This document shows, piece by piece, positions 30,089 through 39,238 of a stretch of DNA of 64,000 bases (positions are counted from its first letter, which is position 1; each line of letters opens with the position of its first letter). This DNA is from CAYPTB01 sp964413535 (GTDB taxonomy: Bacteria; Planctomycetota; UBA1135; GCA-002686595), in the NCBI GenBank assembly GCA_964413535.1, contig CAYPTB010000008.1, positions 62,001 through 126,000 of the forward strand, read 5' to 3'. Below the pieces are notes generated by a model. It had not been told where the DNA came from, searched no databases, and saw only the letters and a program-made list of their open reading frames with translations. Position numbers and translations under genes: made by a program.

Positions 30089-30460
30089 TCACATTGGGCC
30101 CTGCATCGCCTGCAAGCGGCCGCCTCTATCCACGACCTCGGTTTCACTGATCATCTCCCTCCGACGCTCCTTGTCCAGGTGTTCGAGGCCACCAATTACA
30201 CACAACACCGCGGCGAGTATGCCGATCGGATTCGGGACGAGCGCGATCCCGTTTGCGGTGCCGGCGAGCCCGCCGACAGCAATCACTGCTCCGATGACAT
30301 TCGCCTCCCCGATCTCGCGCTGGCCGGGGGCGGGGGCTGTCGCCATCGAACAGAGAACGCCCACGGCGTAGAAACTGACGACCAAGAGCTCATGGATGAC
30401 CAGGAGGGCTATCCCCATCTTGAGCAACCTGGCGGGGCTCTCGGGCATGGGCGTCTCCAT
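30089..30460 (-). CDS. small multi-span membrane protein, unknown
   Basis: No family recognised. The 123 residues have three hydrophobic stretches: LLKMGIALLVIHELLVVSFY AVGVL, NVIGAVIAVGGLAGTANGIA L, and NPIGILAAVLCVIGGLEHL. A charged tail follows (DKERRREMISETEVVDRGG). It overlaps the HAD gene start (ATGA at 30089-30092), so the two are co-transcribed. Start could be the second ATG (30448). Confidence 0.6.
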   Translation of the reverse strand: METPMPESPARLLKMGIALLVIHELLVVSFYAVGVLCSMATAPAPGQREIGEANVIGAVIAVGGLAGTANGIALVPNPIGILAAVLCVIGGLEHLDKERRREMISETEVVDRGGRLQAMQGPM

Positions 30461-30623
30461 TCGACCAAGAGTCCTTCAGCTCTGGGGCGAGGGCACGATG
30501 CGTCTAGAGCGCTCGAATCGCATAAGTCGCATGCTGCGGGATCGTTGCAGCGCCACGGGCAATCCATCGTGGATCACCCGGCCAGGGGAAGATCTGGTTG
30601 AGATCTTCGCTATCTTTCCAGAC

Positions 30624-31226
30624 ATGGCGTTCGCCGCTGAGCGTCGACCGATGCGTTTCGTGCTCACTCTCGCTGCGGGCATCGACCGGCTCAACCGTGG
30701 ATTCGGTTGGGCGGCAGCGCTTCTCTGCGGCTCGATGGTCGCCGTGGGAGCGATGAACGCCTTGGCGCGCTACTATGAGAAAGGCGCTGGGTTGCGCATC
30801 TCATCCACGGCCTACGTGGAACTCCAGTGGTACCTCTTCAGCCTTGTGATCCTATTGGGATCTCCTCACGCTCTCGCCTGCAACTCTCACGTTCGGGTGG
30901 ACGTTTTTTACGGCAGACTCGGAGACCGGGGGAAGGTGTGGATCGACCTTGTCGGCACCCTGGTCTTCCTGTTGCCGTTCTGTGCCTTCGCCCTCGTTGT
31001 GTGCTGGCCGTCGGTAGCAAACTCATGGGTCGTATTGGAGGTCTCTCCTGATCCTGGAGGACTCCCGCGCTATCCGCTGAAGAGCGCGATCTTGGTTGGT
31101 TTCGCATTGCTCTTCTTGCAGGGGATATCAGGCGCCGTGAAGCGAGTTGCCTGGCTTCGGGGGAGGCCGTTGTGGCCGGGTGCTCTGCCGGAAATCGAGA
31201 ACGAGGCCTCGGAGTCCTTCACATGA
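30624..31226 (+). CDS. dctQ: TRAP transporter small permease (DctQ)
   Basis: Small membrane subunit of a tripartite ATP-independent periplasmic transporter, which uses an ion gradient and a periplasmic binding protein. About 200 residues with four hydrophobic helices: GFGWAAALLCGSMVAVGAMN, YVELQWYLFSLVILLGSPHA, WIDLVGTLVFLLPFCAFALV VCW, and LKSAILVGFALLFLQGISGA. The E-LQW...FS...L...H.R.D pattern (ACNSHVRVDVFYGRLGDRGK) is typical of DctQ. The start could also be ATG 30651. The stop overlaps the dctM start as ATGA (31223-31226). Confidence 0.9.
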   Translation: MAFAAERRPMRFVLTLAAGIDRLNRGFGWAAALLCGSMVAVGAMNALARYYEKGAGLRISSTAYVELQWYLFSLVILLGSPHALACNSHVRVDVFYGRLGDRGKVWIDLVGTLVFLLPFCAFALVVCWPSVANSWVVLEVSPDPGGLPRYPLKSAILVGFALLFLQGISGAVKRVAWLRGRPLWPGALPEIENEASESFT

Positions 31227-32557
31227 ACGGCGATTGGCTCGCGCCGTTGATGTTTGCGGTCGTTTTTGCATTGATTTTCTCGGGCTACCCAGTGGCCTTC
31301 GCCCTCGGAGGAACCGCGCTCGCCTTCAGCTTCTGGGGGGTGTGCTGCGGCTACTTCGAATGGAGCTGGCTCTTCGCTTTTCCCGACCGGGTGTTTGGCG
31401 TGCTATCCAATTACGTGCTGCTCTCGGTGCCATTCTTCATCTTCATGGGCACCTTGTTCCAACGTTCGAGACTTGCAGAAGATCTGCTCACTACGATCGG
31501 GTTGCTGTTCGGGCCGCTTCGCGGAGGGCTTGCGTTGGCGGTCGTTTTCGTAGGAACACTATTGGCCGCCGCAACGGGTGTCGTCGGAGCTTCGGTCGTA
31601 TCAATGGGCCTGATTTCACTACCTGTGATGTTGCGCTACGGGTATAGCCGTGAGCTCGCGATCGGTGTTATCGCAGCCTCGGGAACTCTCGGACAGATCA
31701 TTCCTCCAAGCGTCGTTCTCGTAGTGCTCGCCGATCAGATCGGTGTCAGCGTAGGAGATATGTTCATTGGCTCCTTAGTGCCTGGTTTACTACTTGCCTT
31801 GCTCTACGCACTCTACGTTCTGGTGATCGCATTCTTGCGGTCAGGCGCGGCTCCGGCCCTACCCAGGCAAGAGCGGTCGATTGGAGCGAAAGCGCTTTTT
31901 CAACGCGTTGTGCTCGTGATGCTTCCTCCACTCGCCCTGATTCTCGTTGTACTGGGCAGTATCTTCGCGGGCGTCGCGACCCCAACGGAAGCCGGGGCGC
32001 TCGGAGCTGTTGGAGCAGTGCTCTTGGCCGCACTCAACCGCCGACTCGAGTGGAAGGATCTCTGGGGAACGATGGAGCACACTGCGCGGCTCACAGCAAT
32101 GGTCGCCTTTCTTCTGATCGGTTCCACGGCCTTCAGCCTTGTATTTCGTGGCTTGAACGGGGACCAGTGGATCAGGAGTCTGCTCTCGGACTTGCCTGGC
32201 GGACGAGTGGGATTCCTCGTCGTCGCCAACCTCGCAGTATTCGTGCTCGGATTCTTCATCGATTTTTTCGAGATCGCGTTCATCATCCTTCCGCTTCTCG
32301 TTCCCACAGCCCGCGCCTTTGGAATCGATCCCGTATGGTTCGGCGTAGTAATCGGAATGAACCTGCAAGTGTCGTTTCTCTCGCCCCCGTTTGGCTTCAC
32401 TCTCTTCTATCTGCGCGGCGTCACACCGAAAGAGATCCCGACCATCTCGATCTATCGTGGCGTCGTACCGTTCATATTTCTCCAGATCATTGGGCTCTGC
32501 GCGGTCTGTGCGTGGCCCGGTCTTGTAACCTGGATCGGGGTGGCGAGACCGGATTAG
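31223..32557 (+). CDS. dctM: TRAP transporter large permease (DctM)
   Basis: Main transport subunit of the same TRAP system. The 444 residues are almost entirely hydrophobic and match DctM: SGYPVAFALGGTALAFSFWG, LSVPFFIFMGTLFQRSRLAE, LLAAATGVVGASVVSMGLIS, then LAIGVIAASGTLGQIIPPSV, GVATPTEAGALGAVGAVLL, and INLQVSFLSPPFGFTLFYLR-like end (MNLQVSFLSPPFGFTLFYLR). Co-translated with dctQ. The matching binding protein dctP lies 650 bases downstream on the opposite strand, with a decayed insertion sequence between. Confidence 0.94.
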   Translation: MNGDWLAPLMFAVVFALIFSGYPVAFALGGTALAFSFWGVCCGYFEWSWLFAFPDRVFGVLSNYVLLSVPFFIFMGTLFQRSRLAEDLLTTIGLLFGPLRGGLALAVVFVGTLLAAATGVVGASVVSMGLISLPVMLRYGYSRELAIGVIAASGTLGQIIPPSVVLVVLADQIGVSVGDMFIGSLVPGLLLALLYALYVLVIAFLRSGAAPALPRQERSIGAKALFQRVVLVMLPPLALILVVLGSIFAGVATPTEAGALGAVGAVLLAALNRRLEWKDLWGTMEHTARLTAMVAFLLIGSTAFSLVFRGLNGDQWIRSLLSDLPGGRVGFLVVANLAVFVLGFFIDFFEIAFIILPLLVPTARAFGIDPVWFGVVIGMNLQVSFLSPPFGFTLFYLRGVTPKEIPTISIYRGVVPFIFLQIIGLCAVCAWPGLVTWIGVARPD

Positions 32558-32579
32558 GCATAGTCCGTTACCGTGGAAC

Positions 32580-33167
32580 TTGGTCACTCAGGCTCGAGAT
32601 CGTCGAAGAAGCCTTGGAGGCTCTCTTTCGTGCGATCGTCGGCTACGTAGACCACGTTCCCGGACGTCAGGTGCGTCACCACCGTCAGGTACTCGTGGCG
32701 CTTCTGGAACGAGGTCTCGTCGACTCCGATCTTGGCTGGAGCTGCTGCACACGACGTGCAAGTCCTCGCTTCACCGCCCGCTGCACGATCCCGTCGACTT
32801 GGTCCCAGGTGAGCTGGAGTTGCCGAGCGCCCGCACTGACATTCGCTTCTCCCAGCCAGTTGATCGCGATGGCCTCGAAGGGCGCGGTAAAGCGCGAGCC
32901 CGGATCGCCCCAGGGTATGGCTGCTTGTCGAACTCCGTGCTCCTCGCAGTTGATCCCCGGGACCTGCGCGACGATCATCGTCCAATGCGCAGAGATCGAA
33001 GTGTTCGTCGAAACATCGGGGCGAAGCCGCCTCCCGTGCAACGAGCTTTATGGCGTACCACGATCGACGCGAGCGCACGGACCGTGGAAGGTGACCGGGG
33101 TCGAGGCGCTGCATATCATCCCGCGCGCCAGAGCCCGCCTAAGCCGATTCCCCACACGAAAGCCTGA
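32580..33167 (-). pseudogene. scrambled ISL3-family transposase remnant
   Basis: Minus-strand frames hold recognisable ISL3 transposase pieces: CEEHGVRQAAIPWGDPGSRF, EAIAINWLGEANVSAGARQL, then, in another frame, KIGVDETSFQKRHEYLTVVT and NVVYVADDRTKESLQGFFDD. These are separated by a frameshift and cut after DDLEPE. The part at 32986-33104 is homologous to the plus strand of the remnant at 43617-44322 (AEIEVFVETSGRSRL, PWKVTGVE), so the element is internally inverted. Near 33146-33167 is a terminal-repeat-like GATTCCCCACACGAAAGCCT, also found at the end of the second copy. Inactive. Confidence 0.8.
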
Positions 33168-33205
33168 AGCCCCAGAAAACAAAAGAGAGTTGAAGAGTCG
33201 AGACG

Positions 33206-34345
33206 CTATTCCCGGAAAGCGAAGTCGCCATAGGCGAGTTCCGCCGTTCCGAACCAACGGAAGTAGGCCTTGCGCTTGGCCTCCCATGCGCTGTGAATCT
33301 TTGCGTACCCAACGTCTGCGGCCGCGTGTTCCGCTAATATAGCTCGCGACGCCTCTCGGGCAGCGCGCAGAACGGAATCGGGGAAGCGGCGAAGCTCGAC
33401 TCCTGCCGCCAGCAAGCGCTGGAGAGCAGGCGGGTTCTTCGCATCGTATCGACCGGTCATCGCTACCGAAGCCTCTTGTGAACCCGCTCGAAAGATCGCC
33501 TGGTACAAGGCAGGGAGCGCATCCCAGGCGCGTCGATTGACGAGAAAACTGAGCGAGGGTCCTGGTTCCCACCAGCCCGGATAATAGTAATACCTGGCGA
33601 CCTGGTGGAACCCCAACTTTTCGTCGTCGTAGGGTCCAACCCATTCTGTGGCGTCGATCATGCCGCGCTCGAGCGCTTGATATATTTCGCCGCCCTCGAG
33701 CACTTGTACTGAGACGCCTAGGGCGTTCATCACGTCTCCGCCGAGACCCGGAATGCGCATTTTTAGGCCACGCAGATCGGCAAGAGAGGAAATCTCGTGT
33801 CTAAACCAGCCTCCCATCTGTGCACCTGTGTTACCACAGGGAAAGGAAACGATCCCGAAATCTGCGTAGAGATCGTGAACGAGCCCCAGTCCGCCATCCT
33901 CGTGCAGCCAAGCCGACTGTTGGCGTGCATTCAAACCGAATGGGACGCATGTATCAAATACTAGAGCGGGATTCTTTCCTTTGTAGTAATAGCTCGCTGT
34001 CTGCCCAACCTCCACTGCGCCGCTCTGAACGGCGTCCATTACCTGTAGGCCTTTGACAATTTCCCCTGCCTCATAAGGCTCGATCTCGAACGAGCCCCCG
34101 CTCATGGCAAGAACACTCTTGGCTAATACCTCGCTGGCGCCATAAATCGTATCGAGGGAGCTTGGAAAACTCGATGCTAGGCGCCAGCGCACGTTTTTCG
34201 TCGGGAGTGCTCCTACAGCTTTCACACGCACGTTGGGGCAGCACGCTGCCGCTGTCGCCGCGGTTAATCCAGCGGCGAGAAACGTGCGCCGTTCAATTTG
34301 ACCTGAGGAGAGTCTTTGATCCGGGAGGTTCGTTGCGGCAGCCAT
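33206..34345 (-). CDS. dctP: TRAP transporter substrate-binding protein (DctP/TakP type)
   Basis: Periplasmic receptor that delivers substrate to DctQM. A twin-arginine-like signal (ERRTFLAAGLTAATAAA) starts the 379-residue protein. RWRLASSFPSSLDTIYGASE opens the mature domain. The conserved Arg-containing substrate motif is in DLRGLKMRIPGLGGDVMNAL, and GEIYQALERGMIDATEWVGP YDDEKLGF follows. The set FGLNARQQSAWLHEDGG, ATEWVGPYDD and ARYYYYPGWWEPG is characteristic of the TakP/lactate-binding branch, so a 2-oxo or 2-hydroxy monocarboxylate substrate is likely (inference). It is convergent with dctQM rather than in their operon. Confidence 0.9.
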   Translation of the reverse strand: MAAATNLPDQRLSSGQIERRTFLAAGLTAATAAACCPNVRVKAVGALPTKNVRWRLASSFPSSLDTIYGASEVLAKSVLAMSGGSFEIEPYEAGEIVKGLQVMDAVQSGAVEVGQTASYYYKGKNPALVFDTCVPFGLNARQQSAWLHEDGGLGLVHDLYADFGIVSFPCGNTGAQMGGWFRHEISSLADLRGLKMRIPGLGGDVMNALGVSVQVLEGGEIYQALERGMIDATEWVGPYDDEKLGFHQVARYYYYPGWWEPGPSLSFLVNRRAWDALPALYQAIFRAGSQEASVAMTGRYDAKNPPALQRLLAAGVELRRFPDSVLRAAREASRAILAEHAAADVGYAKIHSAWEAKRKAYFRWFGTAELAYGDFAFRE

Positions 34346-34409
34346 CGGCGCTCTTGGGCTCTGTTGGTGTTAATGTGAGGGTACTGCGGGGACCGGTAAA
34401 AAGGCGGGC

Positions 34410-34560
34410 ACTTCCGACTTTCGTGTGGTAACCGGCAGGTGATCGTGTCATCCAGAGGATCGCTTGCCTGAAGCATTCATGGTTGCGACAGCCGCAAAGC
34501 AGCTTCACGCGTTGGGTCTTGGCGCGGACCAACTCGGCGGCGGCGCTGGTTACTCCGAAG
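34410..34560 (-). mobile_element. 3'-end fragment of an ISL3-family element
   Basis: The minus strand encodes RVKLLCGCRNHECFRQAIL and GYHTKV, which parallels RVKRMACGFRNRERFRTA and DSHTKA at the end of the copy at 43617-44322. DNA similarity extends through the stretch encoding V-T-(S/N)-A-A-A-E. The outer end CTTTCGTGTGG (about 34416-34428) resembles the terminal repeat of the other copies. Only the transposase C-terminus remains. Confidence 0.7.
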
Positions 34561-34641
34561 ACGGTGACGCTCGCGTTGATTTGATGCCTTCAAAATGGTT
34601 GTGATCATCATGCCAACACATCGCTCGGGCTCGAGGCAGAG

Positions 34642-36063
34642 CTACTCGAGGCGGGCCCACTCGCGAAGAGAAAGCAAGCCGACCCAAGTGAACCCAGAGA
34701 AGAAGAGCAAGAGGAACGGCAGCGACCCCCAATAGCCGAAATCTATGGCCTGAATCAACGCCCAGGCGAACCACGCGGCGAGCAGGAGTTCCAGACCCGG
34801 CATACCACCGAGCGCGGCTCTGTATCGCGGCACCAATGCATCCCCGCGTTTGGGGGTGCGCACGAAGGAACCCTGCGGCCCGAGCATTCCTTCCAGTACT
34901 GCCCGTGTTTGGCTGACGCACAAACCGATGCCAAGAGACATGGCAGTAATTACGTCGCGAATGCGGTGGAGGGGTTTGCGCCCGATTGCGCGTTGTCCAC
35001 GCTCGTAGAAAAGGACGACACTAACCGTGCACAGGCAGAACAAGATGAAGCTCGTCCAACCAGCGAAACGATTCTGCTCGGTAATGGAAAAGGGCAACAT
35101 CAAAGCAAGAAGTAGGACTAGCGGATATCCGACGTTCGACGATAGGTGAGCGAATGCCTCCAACTTGATGTGCAAGGGAAGTCTTGCGATCAGGAGAGGC
35201 CGGGCTAGCTTGCGTAGTACTTGAACGCTGCCTTTCGCCCAACGGTGTTGCTGTGATTTGAAAGCCGCAATGTCCGTCGGAATCTCGGCCGGCGCTACGA
35301 CCATCGGCGCGTAGGCAAATTCCCAACCTGCCAGTTGAGCCCGGTAGGAAAGATCGAGGTCCTCCGTCAATGTGTCCTTCTGCCAACCCCCTGCTTCTTC
35401 GATCGCAGTACGCCTCCAAATCCCGGCTGTCCCGTTGAAGTTGAAAAAGAGGCCCGCATCACTGCGAACCTTGTGCTCGATGACGAAGTGGCCGTCGAGG
35501 AGCGTGGACTGCGCCCGTGTCAACGCGCTTTCGTCCCGGTTGAGGTGTTCCCAACGAGCCTGGACCATTCCTATCTTCGAGTCCTCGAAGTGGCCTACGA
35601 GCCGCGTCAAGAAGTCCGCTGGTGGCACAAAGTCCGCGTCAAACACGCACACCAAGTCACCCTTGGCTGTCTCAAGTCCAAAATCGAGGGCTCCGGCCTT
35701 GAAGCCATCGCGCCTTGGACGGTGAAGGATCCGGGCATCGATGCCGTCTTTCCGAAGGCGGTCTACTTCGTGTTCGGCAATGGCGGTTGTGTCATCAGTA
35801 GAGTCGTCGAGAACTTGGAGTTCGAGGCGATCTGCAGGCCAATCCATGGCTCCAACTGCTCGGATCAATCGCGTGACGACTGTGCGCTCATTGAACACGG
35901 GAAGTTGAATGGTGACGTGAGGAAGATTCTGGTGAAGAATCGGCGCATCGTGGTCGGCTGTCCATCGAAAGAGCAGGAGGTGCGTCAGACGATGTAGCCC
36001 GTATAAGGCGAGTAGCCCGAGTATGAGTATGTAGCCGTTGGCTATGAACGGTCCCGTTGACAA
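34642..36063 (-). CDS. family 2 glycosyltransferase (cellulose/mannan synthase-like)
   Basis: Membrane processive-type beta-glycosyltransferase. The start is set at TTG 36063, with GGAG seven bases before it, giving 473 residues. The frame upstream is open but overlaps an IS256 remnant on the other strand. An N-terminal helix (NGYILILGLLALYGLHRL) leads to the GT-A domain: PHVTIQLPVFNERTVVTRLI, LQVLDDSTDDT, the DXD in CVFDADFVPP, the catalytic TEDLDLSYRAQLAGW, and QQHRWAKGSVQ (Q..RW). Three or more C-terminal helices follow. Overall pattern is closest to CslA/CslC-type enzymes that make beta-glucans or mannans. Product unknown. Confidence 0.88.
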   Translation of the reverse strand: MSTGPFIANGYILILGLLALYGLHRLTHLLLFRWTADHDAPILHQNLPHVTIQLPVFNERTVVTRLIRAVGAMDWPADRLELQVLDDSTDDTTAIAEHEVDRLRKDGIDARILHRPRRDGFKAGALDFGLETAKGDLVCVFDADFVPPADFLTRLVGHFEDSKIGMVQARWEHLNRDESALTRAQSTLLDGHFVIEHKVRSDAGLFFNFNGTAGIWRRTAIEEAGGWQKDTLTEDLDLSYRAQLAGWEFAYAPMVVAPAEIPTDIAAFKSQQHRWAKGSVQVLRKLARPLLIARLPLHIKLEAFAHLSSNVGYPLVLLLALMLPFSITEQNRFAGWTSFILFCLCTVSVVLFYERGQRAIGRKPLHRIRDVITAMSLGIGLCVSQTRAVLEGMLGPQGSFVRTPKRGDALVPRYRAALGGMPGLELLLAAWFAWALIQAIDFGYWGSLPFLLLFFSGFTWVGLLSLREWARLE

Positions 36064-36199
36064 GCAGCATCTCCGATGAGGCAACGAGGCATGGCCGATG
36101 TTGTGTACGGGCCTGATTGGAAGGAATTGTGGCGTACCCTGGGGTGTCGATGCGAATCGTCCTTCAAGCCCCGGCGCGGGGAAGATACGCCACGTGCAT

Positions 36200-36560
36200 G
36201 AAGCTACTGATCCCAGCTCCTTCCAACCAGACCTCTCCTCGAGGGACGCAGTCACCGAGGTCCTTCGTCGCGGCGCTAGACGCATGGCGGTCGCACTCGA
36301 CGACCGCGACGTGCAAGGTTGTCGAGCCCTCGTTCGCAACGGCTACCTCCCCGAGCGCGGATTCGACACCGGCATCGGCCCCGTAGCGGTCGAGCTGCCA
36401 AGTGTCCGTGTTCGCGCGACGAAGGACGGCGAGATCCCGAAGGTCCACGAGCAAGCTCTTGCCGCCCTACCTGCGCGAAAGGTCCGCCCTGGAGGCCAGG
36501 AGCCTTTGCGCCAAGGGGCGGCATGAACCCGGAACTTCCCACAAGAAGCCGGGAGCCCCG
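36200..36560 (+). pseudogene. IS256-family transposase remnant
   Basis: The plus strand encodes AVTEVLRRGARRMAVAL then CRALVRNGYLPERGFDTGIG and PVAVELPSVRVRA, which follow the N-terminal IS256 transposase pattern (R.GARRML..AL...; RLVVRNGYLPER...TGIGP..V..PRVR). An internal deletion and a frameshift precede STSKLLPPYLRERSALEARS in another frame, corresponding to F.SKILPPYLRR. The catalytic part is missing. Confidence 0.7.
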
Positions 36561-36906
36561 AATCAGATCCCGCATCTGAGCAGAGAGAGAACGCAATCAG
36601 CTGAAGTGGCCTCGTTCCAAGGCGTTGTTGCGACATGCTCGGCGAGCGTCAACAGCCCCAAGGAAGGCTTCGGTGAAGAGCAGGAGTGTAAGAAGCTCGT
36701 GGCAAGGTCCGGAATGGTTCGAGTCGAGTCGTGGGCCGGGAGGGCGCGGCGCTGGGCTTGCTGAATTTCAGTACGGTGTACGATGAGCCGGAGGGGGCTC
36801 CCGCATCGGCTCTAGGGGCATAGAAACATTATCGGCATCTACGACATCCACGCCACGCAGTGCTCTTCGTCGAGGAGGCCGCCATTCCAAAAGAGGCGCC
36901 ACTTCG
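36561..36906. other. non-coding stretch after IS256 remnant
   Basis: No gene, RNA or clear repeat recognised in these 346 bases. It probably includes further degraded insertion-sequence DNA. Confidence 0.4.
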
Positions 36907-38019
36907 CTATTTGCCATCAAGCCATTTTTCTTGGCGCATAACCTCCATCACGTTTTCGGCCACGATCTGATAGCCGATGGGGCGGGGGTGATAGTGGTCC
37001 CCAAATAGATACAACTCGCGCGGAGGATCTGTCTCGACGGCGACGCGGCGGAACTTTTCGGCCAAGTCGACGAAGGGAACTTCCAGACGCTTGCAGATCT
37101 CCCGAATACGCTCTATGGGAGTTCGGTCGTAAGTCTCCAGGTAGACTTGGCTTTCGTAGGGAAAGAGGAGGAAAGCGATTTTCGCTCCAGCAGCCGTCGC
37201 CACCTCTTTGATAGAGGCTATCTGCAGCTCGAGCTCTTGCATGTTCTCTTCGCTGCTCGCTTTCGCAACAGCCTTCTTGATTTCTGCGCTGCTTTCCTTT
37301 GCGAAGCGTTCGGATTCCTTCCATGCCTTTGCGCGAGACATGTCGCGGATAAGTGCTCGAACAAAGCGGTACAGAGCGGATTCGTTGAATCGATCGAGAT
37401 TCCTTTGCCCTCCGACGGCGCGCTTTACCGTTTCACGCACCGGAGTTGCTTTGACAACTACGTCGTCTATTTTCTTGAGAACGTTCGGAAAGTCGTTGAG
37501 ATTGTAGCCTACGATAACGACATCGGGCTTCAACTCCAGGCCTCTCCACTGGAGCATCCGAAGATATTGAGCTCCTGAGTACCCGTTCACCCCGCAGTTG
37601 ACCACAACAGGCTGGCGGCCGTCAGTCAGTTCCGCGGCAAGGAGCGCTTCCAGTTGACGCGGATAAGTCTCGCCCTCGGTGACCGCCTTCCCGAACGTGC
37701 ACGAGTCTCCAACACAGATGACGCGAAACTCGTTCGGGCTCTTCTCGGGAACAACCTCAGGACCACGGAAGCCCAGGGAGTTTATAGCGTACCAAGTTCC
37801 ATCCCACCGGCCCCTAAAATTAGGCTCGTGAACCTGCGGAAGCCCTCCAATGCCCTTTAGATATGGATTCTTGTCTAAAAATGAAAAGGGGCCCGGCTCA
37901 GCAGCCCTAGCGATAATCTCGCCACCCATCAAGAGCAGGACTACTGAAGCAACCGCCATCGCAAACTTCCGAAGGATGGACGCAATGATGTGAAGGCCCT
38001 TGGGTGATCCCTTGCTCAT
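36907..38019 (-). CDS. membrane-anchored SGNH/GDSL hydrolase
   Basis: Probable esterase or acyl-transferase acting outside the membrane. The N-terminal helix (RKFAMAVASVVLLLMGGEII) anchors the 370-residue protein. INSLGFRGPEVVPEKSPNEF RVICVGDSCTFG contains block I with the Ser nucleophile (GDS). NCGVNGYSGAQYLRML gives the block II Gly and PDVVIVGYNLND block III. FGDHYHPRPIGYQIVAENVM carries the catalytic Asp-X-X-His. The YGLRxxE-like NSLGFRG motif before GDS is frequent in SGNH proteins of polysaccharide biosynthesis clusters, consistent with the GT2 gene nearby. Substrate unknown. Confidence 0.82.
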   Translation of the reverse strand: MSKGSPKGLHIIASILRKFAMAVASVVLLLMGGEIIARAAEPGPFSFLDKNPYLKGIGGLPQVHEPNFRGRWDGTWYAINSLGFRGPEVVPEKSPNEFRVICVGDSCTFGKAVTEGETYPRQLEALLAAELTDGRQPVVVNCGVNGYSGAQYLRMLQWRGLELKPDVVIVGYNLNDFPNVLKKIDDVVVKATPVRETVKRAVGGQRNLDRFNESALYRFVRALIRDMSRAKAWKESERFAKESSAEIKKAVAKASSEENMQELELQIASIKEVATAAGAKIAFLLFPYESQVYLETYDRTPIERIREICKRLEVPFVDLAEKFRRVAVETDPPRELYLFGDHYHPRPIGYQIVAENVMEVMRQEKWLDGK

Positions 38020-38368
38020 CGTGATTACTTCGTTGGTGAGTCCAAGTTGGTCGTAGGTTACAGGATCATTCTGCCGCTATAGACACTGCAGGCATAGTAT
38101 GGAGTGACTGCTCATCAGGACTTCGCGCCTTCACTTGGCGTGAGGCTCACTTCTTGATTCTACCTCGACGGCACCGGGGCCAGGAACCGTGTGGGTAGGG
38201 GTCCTAGGCGAGCCCGCCGCAGTGAAAGTAGATGCACCCTCAGCCCCATCGTGCAGTGTCCACCACTTTGCGTTGTGCAAACTCGATCACCATCCGACGA
38301 TCGGCACCGTGGGAGCATGCGCCACCCTGAAACCGCCGTCAGATGCGCTTGGCCGAAACGATTACGAT
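38020..38368. other. intergenic, no feature recognised
   Basis: About 350 bases between two minus-strand genes. Short open frames give no recognisable protein and no RNA gene or insertion-sequence end was identified. Confidence 0.4.
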
Positions 38369-39238
38369 TCAAAATAGCGTTCTCTGAGCCGTGGCCCTGG
38401 CAATGGCGGATAGGCGCGGGAAGTACTCAAGGAGTTCCGGTGGCGTGGATACAACCTCTCCCGAAAGGGCACTCTGGATCTCGAGCGCATTTGCAACTGC
38501 TTTTCCTGAGAAATGGTTGTTGGCTACAACATAGGTGTCGTCGGTGCGGGCCGCAATCTTGTGGGCTCTTCGCACGAGCTGCTCGACTTCATCAGGACCA
38601 TAAAGATAGTCATAACGTCGATCTCGGGTTCCTTGGCGGTCGAACCATGCTGCGGCATTTCTACCATGAAGGCGCAAGTACCCTATCGGTCCTAGGGTAG
38701 GGGAGTCCTCTGGAGGATGAGTGTGGGAGGGAGGAAGGTCGATTGCAGCGAGGGAAAACCTGGAGCGTTCCAACCAATGCAGCTTGTCGCGTTCGAACCA
38801 AGATCGATGCCGGAGTTCTAGAACGAGTGGATACTGGTAAAAGGCTTCGAGAATGCGTTCGAGATGAACTTGCGAGGAGGCGGTACAGTGAAAGGAGTTA
38901 GGGAATTGGACGAGCAAGGCTGACATCCTTGGTCCAAGGGGACGGAGCCCTTCCAAGAAAAGCGAGCGATGATGGTCGAAGGTAGTGTCCAGCGGGGCAT
39001 GGGTGAAACTCCGGTGGAGCTTCGCTACAAAGCGAAACTCGACATGATCAGAAGTCTGGCGGAGCCAGAGATTTGCATTATGAGCCCTTGGGAACGCGTA
39101 GAATGAAGAGTTGAGCTCCACGCAATTTACGAAGCGCGAGAGGTACCCAAGGGGGCTAAAGCCTTTTGGTTTCGGCTTGGGATAAACGACCCCATCCCAG
39201 TCAGGATACGACCACCCGGCTGGACCGACTCGGATCAT
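38369..39238 (-). CDS. DUF72 (YecE-like) family protein
   Basis: TIM-barrel-like protein of the widespread DUF72/YecE family, function not established. The 289 residues start with the signature IRVGPAGWSYPDWDGVVYP and continue with FVNCVELNSSFYAFPR, FRFVAKLHRSFTH, LLVQFPNSFH, LVLELRHRSWF, and IGYLRLHGRN(A). The final block NNHFSGKAVANALEIQS matches the family's N.H..g.a..NA motif. Its ATG overlaps the stop of the DUF374 gene as ATGA (39235-39238), so the pair is translationally coupled. Confidence 0.9.
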   Translation of the reverse strand: MIRVGPAGWSYPDWDGVVYPKPKPKGFSPLGYLSRFVNCVELNSSFYAFPRAHNANLWLRQTSDHVEFRFVAKLHRSFTHAPLDTTFDHHRSLFLEGLRPLGPRMSALLVQFPNSFHCTASSQVHLERILEAFYQYPLVLELRHRSWFERDKLHWLERSRFSLAAIDLPPSHTHPPEDSPTLGPIGYLRLHGRNAAAWFDRQGTRDRRYDYLYGPDEVEQLVRRAHKIAARTDDTYVVANNHFSGKAVANALEIQSALSGEVVSTPPELLEYFPRLSAIARATAQRTLF

